Assembly (NCBI RefSeq): GCF_025060895.1
Contig: NZ_JANZKV010000063.1
Coordinates: 62,001 to 126,000, forward strand
DNA: 64,000 nucleotides
Direction of reading: 5' to 3'
From: Stieleria sedimenti
GTDB lineage: Bacteria; Planctomycetota; Planctomycetia; Pirellulales; Pirellulaceae
The translations under genes were made by a program, and so were the position numbers. Below the pieces are notes generated by a model. The model saw nothing but the letters and a program-made list of their open reading frames with translations, was not told the DNA's origin and ran no database searches. Shown here in pieces: positions 1 through 7,941 of this stretch. Positions within the stretch are counted from its first letter, which is position 1; each line of letters begins with the position of its first letter.

Positions 1-1362
1 ATTCTGCACACGACGATTGCGATCGGACCGGAACGGATCTATTTCATTGACAGTTCGATCACGCCCGAAGAACGTCAACAGCTGTACCTGAAAGACAAGA
101 GCGACTTGAAAGCGTTGACCGGTGAAGCGGCCAAGCAAGCCGAAGCGGAGATGAAGAACTATGACGTGCGGTTGGCCGTCGCGTTGGATCGCCGCAGTGG
201 CGAAAAGCTGTGGGAGAAACCGGTGAACGTCACCGACACCACCAACGTCAGTGCCGGCGGCGGAAGTTTGACGTTGATGGTTGCCGACGGGCATGTCGTG
301 TTGTGTGGTGCCAATGCGAACGGGCACTATTGGAAACAGTTTCTCGCCGGAGAATTCGATCGCCGCAAGTTGTTGGTCCTGGACGCGACAGACGGAACCG
401 AGCTGTGGTCCAAGAACGCCAATTACATGAACCGCCCCGCCGTCGTCGGCGGCGAGATCTACGCCGAACCGTGGGCGTTCAACTTGCACACCGGCGAGCC
501 GAAGACGCGGCCGCATCCGTTGACCGGCGCCGACAGCCCATGGCGTTTCAGTCGTCCCGGCCACCACTGCGGGATTATCACCGCGACGCCGAACATGATG
601 TTCTTCCGCTCCGGCTTCATCGGCTATTACGATTTGTACGAGGACAGCGGCACACGGCATTTCGCCGGTCAGCGACTCGGTTGTTGGGTCAACGCCATTC
701 CGGGCAACGGACTGGTGATGATCCCCGAAGCCAGTGCGGGCTGTGTGTGTCAATTTTCGATCGCATCGACCGTGGTGATGGAACCGAAAACGGAGAACAA
801 GTCCTGGGGGATTTTCAGCGCCGTGGGTCCGACGACGCCGGTCAAACGGATCGCCATCAACTTCGGTGCGCCGGGCGACCGCAAAGAGATCGCCGGCCGG
901 GAGTGGTTCGGCTATCCGAGGCCCAGCAGCCGGGCGCGGCTGGAGTTCGTTTTTGATTTGAAACCGCAGCTGTCCGGCGGCGGGGGCTGGTACAGCCGCA
1001 ATCTTGAATCGGTCGAACTGGGGGATTCAGACAAGCCCTGGGTCTACGCTTCGGGGGCACGGGGGCTGAAACAATTTGAAATCCCGCTGTTGGGAAAAGA
1101 CGACCCGAAGGCGACCTATGACGTCAAGTTCTTGTTCGCCAACTTGGACGAATCCGATACGGGCGCGTTCGCGATCAAGCTACAATCAGAAATCGTGAAG
1201 TCCGGGATCGTCATCGCGGCGACACCGGGGCAACCGGCCAAGTCGCAAACGATTGAGTTCTCCGACATCACGGTCAACGACAAACTGTTGGTTGAACTGG
1301 TTCCCGACGATCCATCGCGACTGCCGATCGTGTCGGGGATCGAGGTCACACGAAAGGAATAG
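1..1362 (+). CDS. PQQ-like beta-propeller protein, 5' end outside window
   Basis: The reading frame is open from base 1 to the TAG at 1360-1362, so the true start lies upstream; at least 453 residues are present. Propeller-blade phrases of the type 'LDATDGTELWSKN' and 'DRRSGEKLWEKPV' mark a PQQ/WD-like beta-propeller of the kind abundant in planctomycete secretomes. A cysteine motif (GCW, then PGNGL, then GCVC; nucleotides 682-750) follows the visible blades. The last about 190 residues look like a beta-sandwich carbohydrate-binding (malectin-like) domain ending the protein. The next gene begins 2 nt after the stop, so the two are almost certainly co-translated. No catalytic residues are recognisable. 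A structural, binding or redox role in the periplasm is possible but not shown. Confidence 0.8.
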   Translation: MLHTTIAIGPERIYFIDSSITPEERQQLYLKDKSDLKALTGEAAKQAEAEMKNYDVRLAVALDRRSGEKLWEKPVNVTDTTNVSAGGGSLTLMVADGHVVLCGANANGHYWKQFLAGEFDRRKLLVLDATDGTELWSKNANYMNRPAVVGGEIYAEPWAFNLHTGEPKTRPHPLTGADSPWRFSRPGHHCGIITATPNMMFFRSGFIGYYDLYEDSGTRHFAGQRLGCWVNAIPGNGLVMIPEASAGCVCQFSIASTVVMEPKTENKSWGIFSAVGPTTPVKRIAINFGAPGDRKEIAGREWFGYPRPSSRARLEFVFDLKPQLSGGGGWYSRNLESVELGDSDKPWVYASGARGLKQFEIPLLGKDDPKATYDVKFLFANLDESDTGAFAIKLQSEIVKSGIVIAATPGQPAKSQTIEFSDITVNDKLLVELVPDDPSRLPIVSGIEVTRKE

Positions 1363-1364
1363 CC

Positions 1365-2378
1365 ATGAGCCCCTGCAAACAATCGTTCCCCTGCAAAGCA
1401 GCCGCCCTGGTTTCGATGGCACTGCTTTCGTTCGCGTTGGCGGCGGTCGCCGATGCCTGCCAGGTCCCGGTGTTCCGCTACGCCCTGGAGCGTTGGCCGG
1501 CGGACAATTATGAGCTTGTCGTGTTGCACGACGGCCCGCTCGGCGATGCGGAATCGAAGCTCGTCGAGCACTTGCGGGCGTCCGATCATCAATCGCCGGT
1601 TTCGGCCAACTGCGGCGTCAGACTGATCGAAGCAGCCGATCTCCAAGACGGGGTGCTGAAATCGGCGTGGGCGGAGCATGGCAAATCCGGCAAACCGGTT
1701 TTGGTGTCGCTGTATCCCTTGACGGCTCAAGAAGTCCCCGATCGTCTGATTGCCGCAGCCCCCTTGAACACGGAGTCGGTCGGCAACCTGATCGACTCCC
1801 CGATCCGACAGGAAATCGCAAAACGGCTGGTCGGGGGAGAGTCTGCCGTTTGGATCTTTGTGCCCTGTGGTGACCCCAAGCAAGACGAGGTCGCACTGGG
1901 CAACTTGACACGCTTCGTTCAGCAAAACGAACAATCGTTGGAGTTGCCCGAGCAGGAAGAGGTCGAGGACGAACAAGCATTGTTGGAACAGGCGGCGATC
2001 GACCTTCGATTGGATTTTTCGATCCTCACGCTCCGTCGCGATGACCCCAAGGAGCAGTTTCTGTTGAAGATGCTGTTGGCCAGTGAACCGGATCTGGAGG
2101 GACTCGATCAACCGATGGCGTTTCCGGTGCTGGGCAGGGGCCGTGTGCTGTACGCACTGGTCGGCAAGGGAATCTCGGAATTGACGATCGGGTTGGCATC
2201 GCGTTTCATCATCGGCCCCTGTTCCTGTCAGGTCAAAAATCAGAACCCGGGTTTTGACCTGTTGATGGCGATCGACTGGGAAAAGAAAATCGGTACGGCA
2301 AAGTTAAGCGACCCGTTGCCGGAGGCGTCGGCCGCCCCGGTGCTGCTGACCATTCCGCCCGGGCGAAACGCCAAGTGA
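1365..2378 (+). CDS. Secreted 'CxVPVFRYALERWP' family protein, copy 1
   Basis: This 337-residue protein has a hydrophobic signal sequence (about residues 11-31) ending in A-D-A immediately before Cys32, which begins the block CQVPVFRYALERWPAD. Later blocks are LIDSPIRQEIAKRL, SAVWIFVPCG, AFPVLGRGR and a CSC motif (GPCSCQVKNQNPGFDLL). The same blocks in the same order occur in the minus-strand protein at 11205-12362, so the two are paralogues. It starts 2 nt after the PQQ-like gene, as its paralogue also sits directly downstream of PQQ-like genes. I do not recognise a characterised family. The conserved cysteines suggest disulfides, metal binding or redox activity, but this is inference. Confidence 0.85.
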   Translation: MSPCKQSFPCKAAALVSMALLSFALAAVADACQVPVFRYALERWPADNYELVVLHDGPLGDAESKLVEHLRASDHQSPVSANCGVRLIEAADLQDGVLKSAWAEHGKSGKPVLVSLYPLTAQEVPDRLIAAAPLNTESVGNLIDSPIRQEIAKRLVGGESAVWIFVPCGDPKQDEVALGNLTRFVQQNEQSLELPEQEEVEDEQALLEQAAIDLRLDFSILTLRRDDPKEQFLLKMLLASEPDLEGLDQPMAFPVLGRGRVLYALVGKGISELTIGLASRFIIGPCSCQVKNQNPGFDLLMAIDWEKKIGTAKLSDPLPEASAAPVLLTIPPGRNAK

Positions 2379-2777
2379 TCCGGTCGGACGCTGTGAAAGC
2401 GGCTCAGCCGATCGAGGACCGCCCCGTTCCAAGGCGCCCTCGTCGTGATTCTGCGATTTTTACCGTGCTTTCCGCGAAAAAGCGTTCCCCGCCGCAGAAG
2501 GTCCCGCAACGTCTGTATGGCAATCAGCTTATCTGTTGACGGATTCTCGAGGCCCGGAGGGCCGGCAGAGTGTCTGCCGGTGGCGTGACGGCCTGTCGAT
2601 GGAAGCCGATCACAGATGGCATCAGCCGGTTCGCGCGTCGATCAGCGACGGTCCCAATGCCGAATCTGCGTGGGAACAGACCCCCTGCGGGTCAACGGCG
2701 TGTCGATAGGGTATCATCAAAGTCTTATCCTATTGCCCGCCGGGAACATTTATTTGATTCCACCAAGGTTGCTTTCC
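2379..2777. other. Intergenic, no gene seen
   Basis: About 400 bases without a convincing gene. A frame open from 2616 is only an upstream extension of the response-regulator gene, lacks sensible protein character and is not counted. Near 2707-2737 there is a weak inverted repeat (ATAGGGTA / TATCCTAT), which could belong to the promoter region of the downstream gene. Confidence 0.5.
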
Positions 2778-3683
2778 ATGACCACCGTCCTGATCGTCGA
2801 TGATTCCGCCGTCTGCCAGCGAGTCGCCGGCGCCTGTGTCCAAGCGGCTGGATGCGACGTCCGCTATGCCGCCGATGGATGTGAAGCCCTTGAATCGGTC
2901 AACACGGACAAGCCGGACATTGTGTTAACGGACCTGCAGATGCCCAAGATGGACGGGTTGGAGCTGGTCGAACGGCTTCGGGACGTGTATCCGCAACTGC
3001 CCGTGATCCTGATGACGGGATTCGGCAGCGAAGAGGTGGCCGCCCGCGCGCTGCGGGCCGGGGCATCGAGTTATGTGCCCAAGGAGAACCTCAGCAAAGG
3101 ACTCAGCGAAGCACTCCGCACCGTCATGTCGGTCGTGCATGCGATTCAGGAGCGGGAAAAGGTCTTGGCCTTCTTGGAGGAGAGCCAGTCCCGTTTCGTG
3201 TTGGGGTATGAACCCGGTGGGACTCAAGCGCTGGTCGGCTATCTGCACGAACAATTGAAACTGCTGAATTATTTTGACGAATCGACCTTGGTGCAATTGA
3301 CGACCGCGCTCAGCGAATCGATCACCAACGCGATCGACCACGGCAACCTGGAACTGGACTCCGACTTGCGTGAAGAGGACGACGGTTCCTATCGCGATCT
3401 CGGCGAAGAGCGGATCCAACAGCCACCGTATTGTGATCGGCGGGTGACCGTGATGGCGACCTTGACACAGTCCGAGGTCAAGTTTGTCATCAGCGACGAG
3501 GGGCCGGGATTTGATCCGTCGTCGTTGCCCGATCCGACCGACCCGGAGAATTTACTCAAGGCCAGTGGCCGCGGCATCATGTTGATCCGCACCTTCTTAG
3601 ACGAAGTCACGTTCAGTGAAAAAGGAAATGAAGTCACGTTGATCAAACGTCGCGATTCCGTCGACGGAGACACTGAAATTTGA
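2778..3683 (+). CDS. Response regulator fused to HATPase (RsbW-like) domain
   Basis: The ATG at 2778 directly precedes the receiver core TTVLIVDDS and is preferred over an upstream frame extension. This gives 301 residues. Residues 1-120 form a receiver domain with acidic pair D8/D9, phospho-acceptor D52 (LTDLQMPKMDG), T80 and K102. After a helical linker comes a GHKL/HATPase domain with N-box SESITNAIDHGN (about 180-190) and G-box SDEGPGFDP (about 245), ending near GRGIMLIRTF. The absence of a DHp histidine box and the anti-sigma-kinase-like ATPase suggest phosphorylation-controlled serine kinase or partner-switching output rather than a classic histidine kinase. No cognate sensor or anti-sigma antagonist is adjacent. 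Confidence 0.88.
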   Translation: MTTVLIVDDSAVCQRVAGACVQAAGCDVRYAADGCEALESVNTDKPDIVLTDLQMPKMDGLELVERLRDVYPQLPVILMTGFGSEEVAARALRAGASSYVPKENLSKGLSEALRTVMSVVHAIQEREKVLAFLEESQSRFVLGYEPGGTQALVGYLHEQLKLLNYFDESTLVQLTTALSESITNAIDHGNLELDSDLREEDDGSYRDLGEERIQQPPYCDRRVTVMATLTQSEVKFVISDEGPGFDPSSLPDPTDPENLLKASGRGIMLIRTFLDEVTFSEKGNEVTLIKRRDSVDGDTEI

Positions 3684-3804
3684 GATTTGAAAAGCCGCGC
3701 GGAGGTAGGGCGGTTCGATTAGGATCTTTGTTTGACGATTTCAGCTTTCGCTGTGCCCGAGCAAACCAACCCAGCCATCCACTCGCCCCGGCTTCGGCAT
3801 CGAC

Positions 3805-6498
3805 ATGATTTGGAACCACCGGAAACGCCATCGCCCGATCCCGGTGCGTCCGATTGAACGACTCGAATCGCGATCGTTGCTTTCGGCCGATTTCGCTGTT
3901 CCCGTGGGCGATTTGCAGATCGATCCGATCTCCGGGCATGCCCCTCACGAATCCGTCGTTGAATCGGCCTTGTCCGGCGACGGGGATGTGCACACCGCTC
4001 ACCGGCAGAGCTTCCTGCCAGGCGCCGAGGCACCGCAGAACGCCTCGTCACCCAACCTGCGTTTGATCACCGGATACGTTCGCGACGGGCTGGGCAATCC
4101 GATCGCGGCGCCTTTCCTGGGGCAGCGACTGGCGATTCAAGTACAGTTCGAAACGACGGATCTGCCTGCCGAGGCGTCCTATGCGTTTCACTTCACCGTC
4201 GATGGAGTGACGCTGGGCAGTGGAATCGTGACGACCGGCGCGGGGCAATCGATCTACACCGGGTTTCGTTGGCGGGCCGGCTGGTTTGCGACGCCGGGCA
4301 CTCACAATGTGGTCGTGACCGTCGACGCGTTTAACTCCATTTCCGAAAGCGACGAATCGGACAACTCGTTCAGTTTCAGCTTCACCACCGGGCAAGCGAC
4401 GTTTGCCCAGCCGTTGATCTGGCCTGTGGAAGGCGTCCCCTACTCCAACCACGCCTTCCTCAACTACGTCGACGTCGATCCGACGACGGGAATCCGAGAC
4501 TTTCGTGGTGGCCGTTATGCTTACGACGGCCACTCGGCGTGGGACATCGCCGTGCGGGGGTATGACGAGCAAGACGCCGGCATCGAAATTTATGCCGCCG
4601 CCGACGGGGTGGTCGTCGACACGCATGACGGCGAATTTGATCGACAGACCGATCTCGGGCCCACTTTCCCTCCGGTCAACTACGTCGTCGTCGATCACGG
4701 TGACGGCTGGACGACCAGGTACGTTCACCTACGGCGTGACTCGGTCCAGGTCGCTGTCGGTGACGCCGTCTCCGCCGGCGACAAGCTTGGCTACATGGCC
4801 AGTTCCGGTTGGTCTGACATCACGCATCTGCACTTCGCGCTGGAACATCACGGGTTCTCCGTCGAACCCTGGTACGACCCAGCTGTGTTCCTGGACGCCT
4901 CGGTCGCTTCGCTCCACTACATCGGCGAGAGCCAATACGTGCTCAGCAACGGGATTTCCAATGTCCCCGTGGCGGCGCATGTCCGCGAAGGCACCTCGCG
5001 GGTCAGCGTTTTTGAGCAGAAGTCGGGACAGCTCGTTTACACTTGGAATTGGTTTTCCGGTGTCGAACAGGGAGATCTGATCCACTTGGATTGGCGACGT
5101 CCCGACGGATCGGTGTTCTGGGTCAATGAAACCACGGCGGGAAATGATTGGGCACATCAGTGGCGTTGGTTTTCTTATCGTTTCCCCACCACGCCCGAAC
5201 TGGGGACGTGGACCATTGACGTCCTCGTCAACGGCATCAAACTCGCCGAGCAATCCTTCGCCATGGCTGCCCAAGGTGTCCCCGAGGCTCGTGTTTTGCA
5301 AGCCGGCGCATTGATCGTTGATGACCGCGTCACCCCGATCGATTTCGGAACGGTCCCGCAATCATCGTTCGCTCCCTCTCAGAACTTTACCGTCGAGAAT
5401 CACGGCGAAGCGGTTCTCAACATCGGCGATGTCTCGGTTCCGGCCGGCTACACCATCACCGATCCGCTCCCGACCTCCTTGGCCGCCGGTCAGTCAGACA
5501 CGCTGACTGTTCAACTCTCGACCGCGACACCAGGTCACTTCGCCGGTCAGGTGCGAATCGAAACCGATGATGATGATGAAGGCGTCTACGAGTTCTCGGT
5601 TGAAGGAATCGTGACCTCCGCCACACAGCCGCAGCAGTTGATTCTGGGGATCAATGAACGAAAAGAATCCGAGGGGGCGACGCTGTTTGGCAACGTCCGC
5701 CGCAGCGACCAGGGGGCAGGGACGTCGCAGCCGTTGGTGGTGAATCTGGCTTCGGACTCCCCATCGGTTTCGGTCCCCGACTCGGTCACGATTCCGGCGG
5801 GCAGCGATCGCGTGATCTTCCCGATCGTGACCACCCCGGACGGAGTGATCACGGGCGATCGTGTCGTGCAGCTGTCGGCGACATCCGCGGTCACGCCGGC
5901 TGCCCACAATGAATTGCTGTTGATTGACGTGCCGCTGCCGCCGACGATCGTCGATGTCATCGTCAATGCCGGAGACCCATCGAGATCGTCGCTTGATTCG
6001 GTCGCCATCCGGTTTGACCAGATCGTGAGCATCGATTCATCTGGCCCCGATCCGGCAGTTGAGATTGTCAATCGAGTCACGGATGCCTCGCTGCCGATTG
6101 ACATGCTGGCATCGATCGTGGACGACAAGACGGTTTTGGAGATCCGTTTTTCGAACCCAGCGGGGATTGCCGACGCCAACTATGTGCTGAACCTGGATGC
6201 CCAGTTGATCACGGCTGCCGGTCTTCCGCTGGACGGAAACCGAAACGGTGTCGTCGATGGAGAAGACGATTTTCAGTTCGGCGCCGAAACGTCCGATGCG
6301 TTCTTCAAGTTCTATGGCGACAGCGACGGCGATCGCGATGTCGATGGACAGGATTACGGTCGCTTTGGACTCAGTTTTTTGAAAACGACCGGGCAGGCGG
6401 GGTTCGACCCCCGTCTGGATTCTGATTTCGACGGCGACGTGGACGGGCAAGACTACGGTCGATTCGGAATCCGGTTTCTAAGGACGTTGCCCGATTGA
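3805..6498 (+). CDS. LEPR-XLL / CARDB / M23 peptidase-like / dockerin protein
   Basis: This 897-residue secreted protein begins with the planctomycete LEPR-XLL-type motif (RLESRSLLSAD, residues 18-28) in place of a classic signal peptide. Residues about 90-195 resemble a CARDB-type adhesion module. Residues about 205-370 are an M23/LasA-like metallopeptidase domain with HSAWD near 243 and HLHF near 341, matching the H..D and HxH zinc-ligand pattern. Next come a choice-of-anchor/ASPM-SPD-2-Hydin-like sandwich (about 505-610) and a Calx-beta-like segment. The C-terminus has two dockerin type-I calcium repeats (DSDGDRDVDGQDYGRFG and SDFDGDVDGQDYGRFG). It probably acts on peptidoglycan or other peptides outside the cell; the substrate cannot be read from sequence. 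Confidence 0.85.
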   Translation: MIWNHRKRHRPIPVRPIERLESRSLLSADFAVPVGDLQIDPISGHAPHESVVESALSGDGDVHTAHRQSFLPGAEAPQNASSPNLRLITGYVRDGLGNPIAAPFLGQRLAIQVQFETTDLPAEASYAFHFTVDGVTLGSGIVTTGAGQSIYTGFRWRAGWFATPGTHNVVVTVDAFNSISESDESDNSFSFSFTTGQATFAQPLIWPVEGVPYSNHAFLNYVDVDPTTGIRDFRGGRYAYDGHSAWDIAVRGYDEQDAGIEIYAAADGVVVDTHDGEFDRQTDLGPTFPPVNYVVVDHGDGWTTRYVHLRRDSVQVAVGDAVSAGDKLGYMASSGWSDITHLHFALEHHGFSVEPWYDPAVFLDASVASLHYIGESQYVLSNGISNVPVAAHVREGTSRVSVFEQKSGQLVYTWNWFSGVEQGDLIHLDWRRPDGSVFWVNETTAGNDWAHQWRWFSYRFPTTPELGTWTIDVLVNGIKLAEQSFAMAAQGVPEARVLQAGALIVDDRVTPIDFGTVPQSSFAPSQNFTVENHGEAVLNIGDVSVPAGYTITDPLPTSLAAGQSDTLTVQLSTATPGHFAGQVRIETDDDDEGVYEFSVEGIVTSATQPQQLILGINERKESEGATLFGNVRRSDQGAGTSQPLVVNLASDSPSVSVPDSVTIPAGSDRVIFPIVTTPDGVITGDRVVQLSATSAVTPAAHNELLLIDVPLPPTIVDVIVNAGDPSRSSLDSVAIRFDQIVSIDSSGPDPAVEIVNRVTDASLPIDMLASIVDDKTVLEIRFSNPAGIADANYVLNLDAQLITAAGLPLDGNRNGVVDGEDDFQFGAETSDAFFKFYGDSDGDRDVDGQDYGRFGLSFLKTTGQAGFDPRLDSDFDGDVDGQDYGRFGIRFLRTLPD

Positions 6499-6532
6499 CG
6501 CGTGGTGCACGGGGTTTTGTGGGGCTTTTTGA

Positions 6533-7003
6533 GTCCATTGTGACGCTGACGCATGTTCATCACGGGAGTGTGCCTGCCGGTCCTTCGCCCCGAAAACGCT
6601 GGTCCCCGCAACGCCACAGAACAAGCAACTACTGGTCAAGTGGTTGCAAACCGTACCGCTGTGTCTCAGAACCGACGGCAAAGAAGCGCTTCAGCTGGGG
6701 TTCAACCTCAACCCCGACGTGATGTTCGTGCTCGGCGACGGAGCCTTCACCGACGGAGCCTCCCGCTACTTCAGCGAGCGACCAAACAAGAAAGTAGTGG
6801 TTCACACCCTGGGGATGGAGGTCAGCGGAAAGAACGCGCAAACGTTCAAGCAACTTGCCGCCAAACATCGCGGCACCTACCAAGACGTCGGTGTTCATCC
6901 GCAAGCCGCACTGATCGCCAAACAGTTGCCTCGCCCACGACTGAAAACCAGAAACGGGTACTGGGGATTAAAATTGCCGGCTAACAACAAAAAGCTGCAG
7001 TAG
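6533..7003 (+). pseudogene. C-terminal remnant of a VWA-domain protein
   Basis: The frame is open from a stop near 6530 to the TAG at 7001-7003. It reads as the end of a von Willebrand A-type domain protein: KQLLVKWLQTVPLCLRTDGKEA, then LNPDVMFVLGDGAFTDG, then VVVHTLGMEV and FKQLAAKHRGTYQDVGV. No good start codon precedes the homologous part; the first usable codon is TTG at 6644, which would cut into the domain. The N-terminal half expected for this family is missing, and the preceding dockerin gene ends only 35 nt upstream. This points to a 5'-deleted gene rather than an intact small protein. Confidence 0.6.
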
Positions 7004-7011
7004 CTCCGAGT

Positions 7012-7695
7012 GTGGACGCCGAAGCACCTGCACCGCCCGCCGTCGATGCCCCAACGGCACCCGCCGACCCGGATCAGTCCGCGCCGCCGGCCCCGGCCGC
7101 ACAGTCGGCGGGCCCGACGACGGCCAAGTCAATCGCTCAAGACGCACATCAAGTGCACTACACCGGTGCGGATCGCTCGGGTGATCTGCATCAGCTTGAG
7201 CATCTCTGTGACCTGCTCGCAAGCCGCGGCATCAAACACCCCCAGCTCGACACGATGCGTTTTGCGACCGCCCAGTTTTATCAGCGCGACGGATTCCATC
7301 TCAAGGCCGCGCAAACCTGCCTCAAAATCCCCAAGCGTTCCCCTCTCTACGCAAAGGCTCAGTTGGCCGCCGGCAGAGAGTTCTGGGCCGAGGCGGTGCG
7401 GCGCGACAACGAAGGGATCAACAAACAACGTGCCGCGATCGTCAGCTGCGCGGCGAAATACCTGCGCGGCGCCATCGACCAGATCGATACCAAGAGCGAG
7501 ATCACGGCACCCGTATTGGCGGGGATGTTCTCGCTCGCCGAGATCTCATTGATGCGTGACGATCCACGGCGAGCGATTGCGTTACTCGATGGAAAGCAAG
7601 GCGTTTTGGAACTGGCAAAGAAGGTGAAATTGTCGGAGGATTGGATGAAGAAACTTCAAACGCTTCAAGCGATGATCGATCAAATCGAGCAATAG
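7012..7695 (+). CDS. TPR-like helical protein, possibly truncated
   Basis: A GTG at 7012 gives 227 residues. The first about 45 are Ala/Pro-rich. The rest is helical and TPR-like (QLEHLCDLLASRGIKHPQ, YQRDGFHLKAAQTCLKIP, YAKAQLAAGREFWAEAVRR). The frame starts just after a TAA at 6982, directly behind the VWA remnant, with no obvious signal peptide. It looks like one domain of a larger planctomycete repeat protein. It could be a small intact gene or another remnant; codon use remains gene-like throughout. I cannot assign a function. Confidence 0.5.
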   Translation: MDAEAPAPPAVDAPTAPADPDQSAPPAPAAQSAGPTTAKSIAQDAHQVHYTGADRSGDLHQLEHLCDLLASRGIKHPQLDTMRFATAQFYQRDGFHLKAAQTCLKIPKRSPLYAKAQLAAGREFWAEAVRRDNEGINKQRAAIVSCAAKYLRGAIDQIDTKSEITAPVLAGMFSLAEISLMRDDPRRAIALLDGKQGVLELAKKVKLSEDWMKKLQTLQAMIDQIEQ

Positions 7696-7725
7696 CACGT
7701 ACGGCAGTCGCAGGGGTGTGGAAAT

Positions 7726-7792
7726 TTGGCAGAACGATACGGGGCAGAATCATGTCGGACTGAAATCATTCTGCCCCGTATCATTCTGCCCC
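7726..7792. repeat. Large inverted repeat built from a GGCAGAATGAT unit
   Basis: Arms 7726-7753 and 7765-7792 (28 nt each, about four mismatches) flank an 11-nt loop. The inner 15 bp of each arm (GATACGGGGCAGAAT at 7736-7750 against its complement at 7768-7782) are perfect. Each arm holds two tandem copies of a GGCAGAATGAT-like unit. It lies between the TPR-like gene and the large PQQ gene and could act as a terminator or be a mobile palindromic element. Confidence 0.8.
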
Positions 7793-7941
7793 TTCTTTTC
7801 AGGAGATCGGAACACTGCAACTTTGTGAAAAAGACACTCAGCGACGGCCCCATTCCTGAACATTGATGTTCGAATCTGCCGGGACACGGTTCGGCTATAC
7901 TGTTGGCTGCCAGAGCCCAGTCCCCCGCCGCAGGGTTGAAC

